From NCBI GenBank assembly GCA_037976565.1, contig CP137671.1, positions 26,235,813 through 26,299,812 of the forward strand: a stretch of DNA of 64,000 nucleotides. The letters are read 5' to 3'. Source of the stretch: Mesocentrotus franciscanus (taxonomy: Eukaryota > Echinodermata > Echinoidea > Camarodonta > Strongylocentrotidae). This document shows, in pieces, positions 33,977 through 43,900 of the stretch (its first letter is position 1; every line of letters starts with the position of its first letter). The notes under the pieces are model-generated. The model had not been told where the DNA came from. It worked only from the letters and a program-made list of their open reading frames with translations, and did not search any database. Both the position numbers and the translations under genes were made by a program.

Positions 33977-34515
33977 TTAAAGGTACTATGTCCCATTTGC
34001 AGGCAAAAAAATGAAAAGGTTAAATTCCAACGGCATTTGAAAGACAATACTAATTTAGAACTTCCCTAAAAACGAAAGGGCTTGAAAATGTCTTTAAGTG
34101 GGAAAATAACGACATTAGTTGTCAAATCGACTTAAGTGATTGCAATCACCAAAGTAATAGTCTGATTTTCAGACCATTGTACCGAATGGTTGTACATTTA
34201 TGTCTGCACAAAGATTCAATCAGTTTAATTTTGGCCATTACAAGTAGTGGGTTATTGATGTAGAAAATGCTCATGTACCCTGTACCTGTTACAGCTCATT
34301 TTATGTATGTTATTACCAAAGAAAAAAGATGCCAGTCAGTCACTCAATAGTGTCTGACAGTAAAGTCTAGAAGTAAACAGGTTTCCTTGCATAATTTGAA
34401 TATTAGGACACTGCTAATGTTTAAATTTCACAGATAGGACATACATGACATATTCATGCAAATTTCTACAGAATTTGATGTTGGCTGCAAAAGGGACAGA
34501 CATGTAGTATTTTAA
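33977..34515 (+). mobile_element. TTAA-flanked MITE, family B (copy 2)
   Basis: 539 bp with TTAA at both ends. Left terminus TTAAAGGTACTATGTCCC; right terminus GGGACAGACATGTAGTATTT is altered by a small insertion. The short frame present in copies 1 and 3 is broken here by a one-base loss near 34110. Its right TTAA is also the left TTAA of the foldback element at 34512. Confidence 0.8.
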
Positions 34516-35105
34516 AGCCTAAGTCCACTCCAAAAATAACTTACTTTCAATAGAAGCAGAACAATCAAACAAACCAATCAAAAAAAGTTTGAGCAAAATC
34601 AGATAACTAATAAGAAAGTTATGAATTTTTGAAAAAGTATGTAAAACTGGAACAATGGAAATCACTACACAAATTGCCAATTTGGTTATCAGTTTGTGAC
34701 GTCATCACTGGTCATGTCCTCACTATTTATCAATTGCTTTATATAGTTTAATCCCATTCATTTCCCTTTAAAAAAAAAAACTCTTTATTAGTGCATCCAC
34801 ACAAAAACATATTACAATCAATCTAACTTGGATGCTGGTGTGAAGAAATAAGATTCTTAGGGAGAAAATAGGAAATTTATATTATCAATATAAAGAAAAT
34901 AATTAGTGGATAGTGAGGACCTGACGTCACAGACTCATGAGTGAGTTGCCAATTTGTCTAGTGATTTTCAAAGTTTTTGATGTCATTACAAATTCATAAC
35001 TTTCTTATTAGTTATCCGATAGCGCTCAAACTTTTTTTGATTGGTTTGTCTGATTTTCTGCTTCTATTGAAAGTAAGTTATTTTTGGAGTGGACTTGGGC
35101 TTTAA
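34512..35105. mobile_element. Foldback element with about 200-bp arms, TTAA-flanked
   Basis: 594 bp from TTAA to TTAA. The arms are inverted copies over more than 200 bp. They share AAGCCYAAGTCCACTCC, AAAATAACTTACTTTCAATA, GAAGCAGA, CCAATCAAAAAAAGTTTGAG, CTAATAAGAAAGTTATGAAT, CAAATTGGCAA/CAAATTGCCAA and TGTGACGTCA. The middle is A-rich. There is no coding sequence. Confidence 0.85.
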
Positions 35106-36155
35106 GGGTGGTCCACAAACAAATATTCAAACTTTTAATTTGAAATGTGGAAGAAGTATGAACTTATACTTGCAAAGCACAAAGTCCCTTGCAGCTGGGC
35201 TCAGGGCTTGCTTAAGGGCTTTAATGTTCCTAGATATTCTAATGCAATATGTGCCATCTATTGAAGCACTTTCTAACAAGTTTTATGACTATTATGTCAT
35301 AAATAATTCTTAGTTGAGAAGGACTATTAATCTAATGCTGATTTTCATACTGATACAATCAAAATTCAAACCTATTGTTATTACATGGTATACACCCCTT
35401 GTGGATCACGCTTAGGTTTATATGTACATGTACATACATGTACATGTACTTACAGTGTGTATCATGCTCTTTCTCAATCAAACTGATGACAAGATGGACT
35501 TTGACTACCATTCTGGCTTTGAAGCCAACACTTCAATTTGTTGGATCAAGAAACTCATTGGTTGGATGAATATCTTTGACAGTTCTATTCAATCATTCTG
35601 AAAATTGCAATTTTCCTTCTACAGCAGATTTATTTCCAAAGTCATTTACCGGTACATTTCATTTATTTGCTGACAGATAATTGCAGTCACTTTTGCAATC
35701 AATTAGTTACTCTATCCAGTTATATCATATGATCTCCCTTTCTCACTCTTTATCTCTCTCTCTTTGCAGCTGCAAGTTCCAGGTTCTGTTTAAGTTCATG
35801 CAACTTACAGGAATACATGGGTGTCATTGACAATAGGGTAAAGGAGGGTACTTTTGACAGACTTTGTTTCAAATCGGCATCCCAAATATATAGCTACAGA
35901 TACTGGGTAATAAAGTGTACATGTACATGTAAATGTAGCTGCACAAATCTAGAGTCTGTTTATCATGCATTTTATAGATTTGGAGCAAATAATTTAGAAC
36001 ATAAATCGGTTCTACAAAAATTAAAACTTGGGATGAAAAATAGGAAATCTGAAAATGATTTACTTTTCATTTATAATTTCAAAGCGTAGCCAGTCGAATG
36101 GGAGGAAATAAATGCCAATATACCTCTTACATGTAGTGAGAAATAATTTGTTGTG
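35106..36155. other. No supported gene
   Basis: Contains TGTACA/ACATGTA runs at 35420-35452 and 35916-35936. Small frames are unrecognised. Confidence 0.4.
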
Positions 36156-36159
36156 ATAG

Positions 36160-36720
36160 CTGATATTAATAATAACAATAATAATAAGATATTTCTATAC
36201 CACAAATTGCAAAATGCCTCTAAGCGGTTTAGAAAGAAAATAGTTGAGAAGTTAAGGAAACAGAATTTGCATTACAAATTACATCAAATCAATTAACATT
36301 AAAACTTTGCAAATGAAAATAATACATGTCCATAATTACAAATCGCTTACAACCAAAATACAAATAGTTCAAAAATTAATAGTATCCTATGTTAATCTAC
36401 ACAAAATATAAAAGGCAAAAGATTAGAGGGCTATTCAAGAACAAGATTTAAAGAGATGTGTTTTTAGCATTGTTTTAAATGTATTTAAAGAACTGGCATT
36501 GCGAAATTGAAGGGAGATTGTTCCAAAGAAATGTAGCTGCAAAAAGAAAGAATGACCATATTGTTTATAAGAAATAGTGTGAGACCGAGAGAGGAGAGAT
36601 TGAGAAGCAGATCGCAAAGTCCGGACAGGAGTGTATCGAGGAAGGAGTTCAGAAAGATATGAAGGAGCGAAACCATGATAAGTCTTGAAAGTAGCATTGT
36701 TTTAATTGGTTGCTTTAAAA
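36160..36720 (-). pseudogene. CR1/L2-like LINE 3' end
   Basis: Minus-strand conceptual translation shows SVAAPFLWN-like remnants: FFLQLHFFGTISLQFRNASS, then NTFKTMLKTHLFKS. These correspond to the C-terminal WNxLPxxxRNASSLxxFKxxLKTHLF block of LINE ORF2. The 3' end is an (ATT)n run at 36163-36190. Frame breaks and lack of the catalytic region mark a dead truncated copy. Confidence 0.7.
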
Positions 36721-37458
36721 GCAGATATAACGCATCTACTTTAATACTAGCTAAAAGACATGTACATTAAAATGCAAATTTTCACCACACTTAAATTGAC
36801 TTGCCTTGTCCCAGACTTCAAAATCCCTGTCTACAGTATCTCTCTCAGTCTGTTTACTTCTCTCCCTTTATTTCTATCTTGGCTAGGATGTAGAACTTTG
36901 CTTGAGTCTTTCCCATTCCACCATATTACTATTCTTGTAACCCCTCCAGATGATTTCCAGGTAAATTTGCAAGGGTTTCACTATCCCCACCTCCAACTTC
37001 ACTTTATAAAGAAAGTTTGATAGTAAAAAATTTGAAAGAAATAGTATTCATATTATTTGAATAGTTCGCAACTGGTCGCAAAATAGAGATTACTAGGTCA
37101 GTAGCACGATCAGAGACTTGATGCGGTGCTCATCATACATTTGAAAAAATCTTGGACTTGCATTTAAACCATAACATTTTGTAAACCGTTGTATCAAAAT
37201 GAAGAGCAAGTCCATATATATACAAATTATCAAATTTTTGGTTAAATTTTGGAATTATTTTAAAGTGATTTGTACGAGAAGAAAAAAAGAGGCTATAGTA
37301 CTAGTACTAGTTACTAGCTAACGCCAGTAGGTAAGGTTCGTTGGGTGTGGGTACTAGTTGTGATTATGAACAAATTTGAATTTTTGTTTTATATCTCTTG
37401 ATAGGGTATATACTGTATGGATGTCAATTAAGGCTACGTGATAACAATGTCATACTAT
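36721..37458. other. No supported gene
   Basis: AT-rich intergenic DNA; an ACTAGTACTAGTTACTAG run at 37302-37320. Confidence 0.4.
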
Positions 37459-37869
37459 CAGTAGGGGTGCTGGTCGAGAATAAGGATCGTCCGCACAAGC
37501 GAGGATCGTCTTCGTACGCAGACAGACGCGTTGGGAAAAAAGGATCGTCCACATTTTCGCTGATGTTTCTGATTTCCGATCCGTGCTTGGTGATGCGAAA
37601 AAACAGGTTCTGCAATGATTTTCTTGATGCATTTTACATTGACTTTGTACAGAGACTTTCACGTTATGACCGATAAATCCTCGGGAAGACGGACATAAAA
37701 GTAGACGGTGAACGCCAGGGCGCGAATCGGAAACCTGAAACCCGAAACCCGCAGTGCGCCGAAGAAAAAAAACAACGATCCTTTATTTTTAGGACGCATT
37801 TTGTCCGTGTATACAAGGATACCCTCGTTTATGTGGACGATCCTCATTCTCTGACCAGCGCCCCTACTG
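37459..37869. mobile_element. 411-bp TIR element, CAGTAGGGGYGCTGGTC
   Basis: Terminal inverted repeats of about 34 bp. The left is CAGTAGGGGTGCTGGTCGAG followed by AATAAGGATCGTCC; the right, inverted, is CAGTAGGGGCGCTGGTCAG followed by AGAATGAGGATCGTCC. The motif GGATCGTC recurs four times near the left end. No transposase; target duplication unclear. Confidence 0.75.
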
Positions 37870-37989
37870 ATTGTATTTATAACCTAGATCTACATCTACA
37901 TCGATCCTAGCCATGCAGCTACCATTGCATTGACTCGAGGATGACAGCTATATTGTACATTAAGAAATTTGATTTCGACGTCATATGTA

Positions 37990-38165
37990 ACCTTCAAGGA
38001 CGTCAATCCGATACAGGGGGACATCATATCAAATGTCCCCACCCCCATGTTTTGTCAGAAAAGGAGACCACCAGGAACAACTAAAAACACATTTTAAACA
38101 TTAGTGCTCCTCCCCCCTTCCCCGGCCCCTCACCCTTATTCACCTGCTGGCTGATTCGATTTTGA
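37990..38165. repeat. MITE-like GGACGTCAATCC repeat
   Basis: AAGGACGTCAATCCGATACA with a following GGGGGACATCATATCAAATG resembles GGGGCGTCAATCCATTATCC at 24430-24480, which also runs into GGGGGAC. Ends in C-rich sequence. Confidence 0.4.
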
Positions 38166-38920
38166 TTTGAGGCTAAATATTTTCTCACAAATTGGGCTCC
38201 CCAATGCTCAAGCTCGGATCGATGCCCTTGGCAAGCTTACATAAACTTAGGTCCACGCCTAAAACGCAATCATTAGCGTCACGGTTTATCGATATTTTTA
38301 TCGTATTCCACTCCACCCTGCAGGGCAAAACCAGGCCTGGCCATGGCCAGGACATGGTCATGGTTGATGGTTCGTGATCCACCTCAGACCATAGGCATCG
38401 GCGCATCCCTGCCGGTATGCCGCGAGCTCCGGCAGTGCTATCATTTTCATTTGAATGCGAAGCAAGTTAGATTTTAAAAAAGGATGATTCTAAGACGCTG
38501 ATACTGTAGTAGAACCTACCTTAATCAGATGGCTGAGCACATAATAGAGAGCTATGTTGATGTCTCCGCATACTACTGCAATGTTAAGGAAACCTAGCTT
38601 CGTGTGGTCTAGTTGTTTCAGTCTGGCAACCGTGTTCGTGAACGAGAAGAAAGATGCACACAGCTAGCTAGCTGGATGGAGACCTGGATGGAGCTCGATT
38701 GTCGGCCGGCCGGCCGGCGGTCAGATGCGAGCTTCCAGCGTACGTGGATGCGCCCGATTCAGAGCGAGTGCCAGTTTCTCGAAACTGTCATAAATCTAAG
38801 TTCGTGGACATTATATAGAAATGCGTGTTAGTTCTATAACACACGTTTCAATAGGATATCTACAAAGTTAGACTTAATGACGGTTTCGAGAAACCACCCC
38901 AGATGTTCGGTGTCAATTTC
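38166..38920. other. No supported gene
   Basis: Contains a GGCCGGCCGGCCGGC run at 38703-38718. No coding or RNA feature supported. Confidence 0.4.
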
Positions 38921-38924
38921 GGAA

Positions 38925-39155
38925 CCGTCGGATCCAGTGGATTCCTGGGAGGCGCACGCCCCTTTTTTTCCGAAAAAAAAGGATTGAAATATTCACATAA
39001 TGTTTACGCATTCGGATATGCCTCAGAATCTACAAAAAGGCATCATATTTTCCGGGGCCCGCCTCCACGTAAAGGCTTCCTGCTTGCAATTTCGTACATT
39101 TCAAGCTCCCTCCCCTCCCTCCCTAGTAAAATCTTGGATCTGCCCCTGGTTGTAT
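38925..39155. mobile_element. MITE with GGATCCAGTGG termini
   Basis: Starts GTCGGATCCAGTGG and ends CTTGGATCTGCCCCTGG. A member of the GGATCC-terminal family. Confidence 0.55.
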
Positions 39156-39439
39156 CACGGTATGGCAAAGGTAACCTGGCGCTACAGTCGTTCGTAGCAA
39201 ACAAATATTACTGGGCGGTGTTGTCTGGTTAACGAGTCTAACCGCAAAACGTAGGCATAACTACGCCTCAATAGTATATAGAACGCTTCATACCCCATGG
39301 TACATGTGTTGTAACCGCGTCTTATGCACATGGTATCATTTTTACCACATTTGACGATGAGCATTGATGTCGCAGTTTGTATCGGGTGTCGTGCCACCAG
39401 ACAAGGATGGCAAGAAATGGAAAGTGAGTTGAATACATT

Positions 39440-39665
39440 ACAGGCACGATGGCTCAGTGGTAGAGCATTGGTCTCGTAACCGGGAGGTCCCGCGTTCGAA
39501 ACCAAATCAATGAGCCAGTGCCCTTTAGTAAGGCTTTAATCCTCATTTACCAAGTCACTCGGAGAGGACTTTTGGCCGTCAGTCCCCTTGTTGATTGCCT
39601 ACAAGCATACACATGCTTTCTTAGCACTCAGGTCAAACAAACCAAACATTCATATTCAGAGGCGA
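39440..39665 (+). repeat. tRNA-derived SINE
   Basis: The head has A-box-like GATGGCTCAGTGGTAGAGC and B-box-like GGTCCCGCGTTCGAAACC, spaced as in a tRNA. The head is followed by a non-tRNA body (AAGTCACTCGGAGAGGACTT, GCATACACATGCTTTCTTAG). The cloverleaf arms are imperfect and the body marks it as a SINE, not a tRNA gene. Confidence 0.7.
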
Positions 39666-40139
39666 CTATCCATCTTTGTTATTAGGAGCAATTGCATATC
39701 AGTCGAAGTTACACTGTCATAGGATAATCCTTTTATGGGTTTCACAGTTAATTCAGGGTCAGCATTTCAGGGGGACAGGGGGAGGGTATATTTTTTAATA
39801 TTTAGCATTAATTAAAATTTATGTACACACAGTATAGAATAATATTCTTTCATGGTGCAATATGAGTATTAAAGAGGGTGTTACTGGGCGGCAATATATC
39901 ATAATGAATGGCTGGTTTAATATATCGTAAAATTATAAATTAAGTCAAAAAAATAAAAAACAAAATCTTAATTTATCAGCAAGTTGATCGTAATATCTTT
40001 AACGAATTTTTATCTTCAAGACAATATTAGATTTTGCTAAAGAAAGTGTCAAAATTGTGCACGCTCGCTCGCAAAATTTACGCATTGAAAATTGTTATTC
40101 GGGCAGGGGATATCATCCTCTTTGCAAACTATTCTGTCC

Positions 40140-40537
40140 TTAAAGGTAAAGACCAGTTTTGGAAACGCCCCTCTCTCAAAAAATGAAATGGAAGCTGTCA
40201 TTACCAATCATGTGAAAGAATATGTTTTGACTAATACGTGATGATACAAATTTTGCAGGGAAACCGCCTACTAATTGATATATTTGGTAAATTATTATAT
40301 CTATTGGGACCAAATAGATATCGCGCACGTGGTCGCGTAGTTCCATATACATCTTTCTGTGTACAGTGCTTGTAACTTTAACAAGACTGGGCCAAATTTT
40401 TAGTATCATTTTGATGATTCCAGAACCTTGCAGTACACACCAGTACTTACATGCTAGATGATCAACCTTTTCTGATCGATTCCACAACGTTTCTTTCACA
40501 ATGCAATCGCATGACCAGAACTGGTCTTTATCTTTAA
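40140..40537 (-). mobile_element. TTAA-flanked MITE, family A (copy d)
   Basis: 398 bp from TTAA to TTAA. TTAAAGGTAAAGACCAG at one end and inverted TTAAAGATAAAGACCAG at the other. It lies 251 bp upstream of the first recognised SAMHD1-like exon. The minus strand keeps one open frame of 129 codons over nearly its whole length (40176-40565). Confidence 0.88.
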
Positions 40538-40788
40538 CACGATGGAAAAGACTTTCGAAAATCAATTCCAGAGCAATTTCAATATCTCATTGTATATCCC
40601 ATAGAAATCATGTTCGTATTAGATAAAACGTCAATATAATGTTCGCCCATTTTGATATATGATGGGCAAGGCTATTGCAATGCCTAAAGTTGATTTTTCG
40701 AAAGTCTTTGCGATCCGGTGTTCTTTACTCCTATGCATATGTGTTTAGTAATAACTCAAGTCTTTCATTATCTCCATGATCTTTGCAG

Positions 40789-40932
40789 CATGAGAAGCAG
40801 TCGGTCATCATGCTCAAATATCTCATCAAGCATAACAGCCTAGAGAAGAAGCTCCAAGAACACAATATCTACGACAAAGAAATCGACTTCATCTGTCAGC
40901 TTATTCAGGGTGTCAAAAAGGATGAACAAATG
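40789..40932 (+). CDS. SAMHD1: SAMHD1-like exon 1 of those seen (HD domain, His233 segment)
   Basis: Acceptor CCATGATCTTTGCAG directly before; donor GTATAC after. It encodes 48 codons beginning HEKQSVIMLKYLIKHN, corresponding to human HEQGSVMMFEHLINSN. The opening His is the equivalent of catalytic His233. Phase 0 at both ends. In-frame stop (TAG) 6 bp into the intron confirms splicing is required. Confidence 0.88.
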
Positions 40933-43900
40933 GTATACTAGTAAATGAGACCATGAAACGAGAGAGAGAGAGAGAGAAAGAGGGAGAGAGAGAGAGAGAA
41001 CGGGAGATACAAAATGGGGGGGGGGGTCGAGTTGTCCAAGCCTCTGATTTCCTCTTGGCAAATTCGTGTGATTACCGTTGGCATACTTGTGTTGGTCTAG
41101 TATAGATTTGAGGACCATTTTTACTGAAATTTCATTATTTTGGAGGACTTTGCATGTGCCATTGGTATGTGTGAGGGTGTGTGTGGGTCAGTGTTGTAGT
41201 CAAGACTAGGCCATCCGAGACCAAAACCAAGACCACACACCCCAAGACCAAGACCAATACCAGAAGTCCGAGACCAAGACCAGCAATTTCCAAGACCAAG
41301 ACTGAGACCAAGAGCAGCGTTTACTTAATTGACACTAAGTTACAGTAAATTAATTGCCTGCGCTGCGTGCGAGCACAATGCACGCGTGAATACGGTAGGC
41401 TGTATATACTGTATTTACACGAGCTCTTGCGTAATAAACGCACGTTTCCGCATAGATCAAGCGCGTCGTACTACTTACCGCCAAGTTAAGCCAGCTCGTC
41501 ATACACGTGCGTGTTCAGCGCATCTCTAGCTATATGAAGTAGAGATCAGTGCAGTCCTGGGGGTCTATATAAGTCAAATATAAATCCTGTAAGGATGCGT
41601 GACCAAGAAAACGCGTATAAAGGGGTGTTTTTTTATAGATTGGACGCGGTCCGCGCGGTGCCGCATTAAGGGGTTCAAAAATGTCAATTTTGGGCCATTT
41701 TCAAGAAAAAGGGTACTTTTTCAAAATGGTTAAAAATCCTGCTGTACGCGCCGGGATACGCGTTTAGGGGTATTTTTCTAGCCCTCAGGGCCAGACCGGG
41801 GAAGAAAAAAAGGGGTAATAATTGCCCATTGGCGAGTCTACCGGCCGCCGCCTGCGCCCGCGGCCTAGCGAGTTATAGCAAAGATGATCGATAGACGTGC
41901 GGCGCTCTGTCATCTTTGGTTATAGTGTGGACGACGGCCACGAGAGGTAGCTTATCTAGCGCGAGTCGGTAGCATGGCATGGTAGGCCTATGAATATCGC
42001 ATGCACCCATAGAGTCTCATATTATTATGCATAATATCATAGAAACTGTTCATTGTACATTGTGTACTTTTTTGTAAACACTACATGTAATTGATATAAA
42101 ATAGATCAAATTTGAAATGTAATTCTTTTTTTCAAAGAAAGGACTTATTATAAATGGCTGTGCATTAAACCCTTTTGGAAGTGTACGGGTTGATGTTATT
42201 GCTTGTCTATTGAAATTAACATGTTTACATTGTGAATTTTACATCAGAAGCACAATTCGATTTATTTTACATTGTCAACAACTTAAATGGTATTCCCTAT
42301 CGCACTTCAAAATGCTCAAGGGGTTACAATTTTACAATACTCGTTTAGGACAGAGAGTTGTGAGTTTAAATGGAGGTCCCGTCCGAAAGGCCCTTTAGAA
42401 GATCTCCGTTGCACCTCGCGTCTCCCCCCTACCGTAATCCCATCAATCCCCCTACGAGACCGCACAGCTCGTAAATCTCACTCTGGAAATTGAGTGACGT
42501 AGGGCTCGCGAAATGTCCTCCATTTCCACCCAAAGCCCAGTCCAGCGAGCACGGCGGCTTATGCGTCGCCGGCCTGTACTCGGGGTAAAAAGTGGTGTTG
42601 AATTGACAACTTCTAACCCTCATCCAACAAATGCGCAAATGTATAACACAATTTCATTTAGTTTTTTTGTGAGATAGACCTTTGGACTACCTTCCTAGCT
42701 AGGTACAAATTTCAGAAATTTTCGGAAAATGTCAATAATTAGATGAGAAAATCATGATGACGAGAAACTTGCTTTCGCTCCAACTCACGATTTCCTTGGT
42801 CGATTTCGCTGGTTCAAATGGCTTTGTCTTCAGTAGAGTTATTCGAGCACAGCAAAAGCATTTGATAACCAATAGAAGGTTGCATTGCATGTGCCATATG
42901 TTGGGATTCTGTGTTTTATGTGTTATAGCTATATATATATATATATATCTTCACTGAGTATGACGTCATTTTCGCGGTGCCACGCATGACTTCTAAGCCT
43001 TTTTTTAACGACCGAGTGTTTAGAACTTGGGGAAGAAGACGGCGTTGCGTAACATTTGGATTGCCAGAGGTGATCTGTGGTCTGATAAGCAGGGCCGTAG
43101 CCAGAGTTTGATGTTTGGGGGGCACATACATGTAATTGATCGACGTCCTGGGGAGGGGTCTAATAGGAGGGGTGTCTGATCTTGTACATTTTTTTTTTTT
43201 TTTTTTTTGGGGGGGGGTACGTGCCCCTCCCCCCTCTGGCTACGGGCCTGCTGATAAGGGCGGCTGTTGATGGATTTGATGGCTGCATGGAGAGGGTTAC
43301 ATTTCTTGTTGTTAAGCCAAGTTAATCCTGAATATCTGTCCCTTGGGAAAATCTTTCGAGAGGGGACCTCCATTTAAAGGTAAAGACCAGTTTTGGAAAC
43401 GCCCCTCTCTCAAAAAAATGAAATGGAAGCTCTCATTACCAATCATGTGAAAGAATATGTTTTGACTAATACGTGACGATACAAATTTTGCCGGGAAAGT
43501 CGGGAAACCGCCTACTAATTGATATATTTGGTAAATTATTATATCTATTGGGACCAAATAGATATCGCGCACGTGGTCGCGTAGTCCCATATACATCTTT
43601 CTGTGTACAGTGCTTGTAACTTTACCAAGACTGAGCCAAATTTCTTATCATTTTGATGATTCCAGAACCTTGCAGTACACACCAATACTTATATGCTAGA
43701 TGATCAACCTTTTCTGATCGATTCCACAACGTTTCTTTCACAATGCAATCGCATGACCAGAACTGGTCTTTATCTTTAAACTCACAACTCCCTGTCAGTT
43801 ATGAGTACACTTTTTTGAAATACCCGTTTAGGGTGTGAATTCGGGAAAAAACCAAGCGAAATCCTCACTTAGGGTGTATTTTGGCTTCAGAAGAAATCCC

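Noticed and set aside
38185..38406. Possible HD-motif exon of SAMHD1 (HGQDMV, GHGQ in the + frame)
   Set aside because: The short match to a CHDLGHG-like block does not extend and lacks splice sites in the right phase.
39444..39516. Possible tRNA gene with A- and B-box
   Set aside because: Stems are imperfect and the sequence continues into a SINE body; treated as a tRNA-derived SINE.
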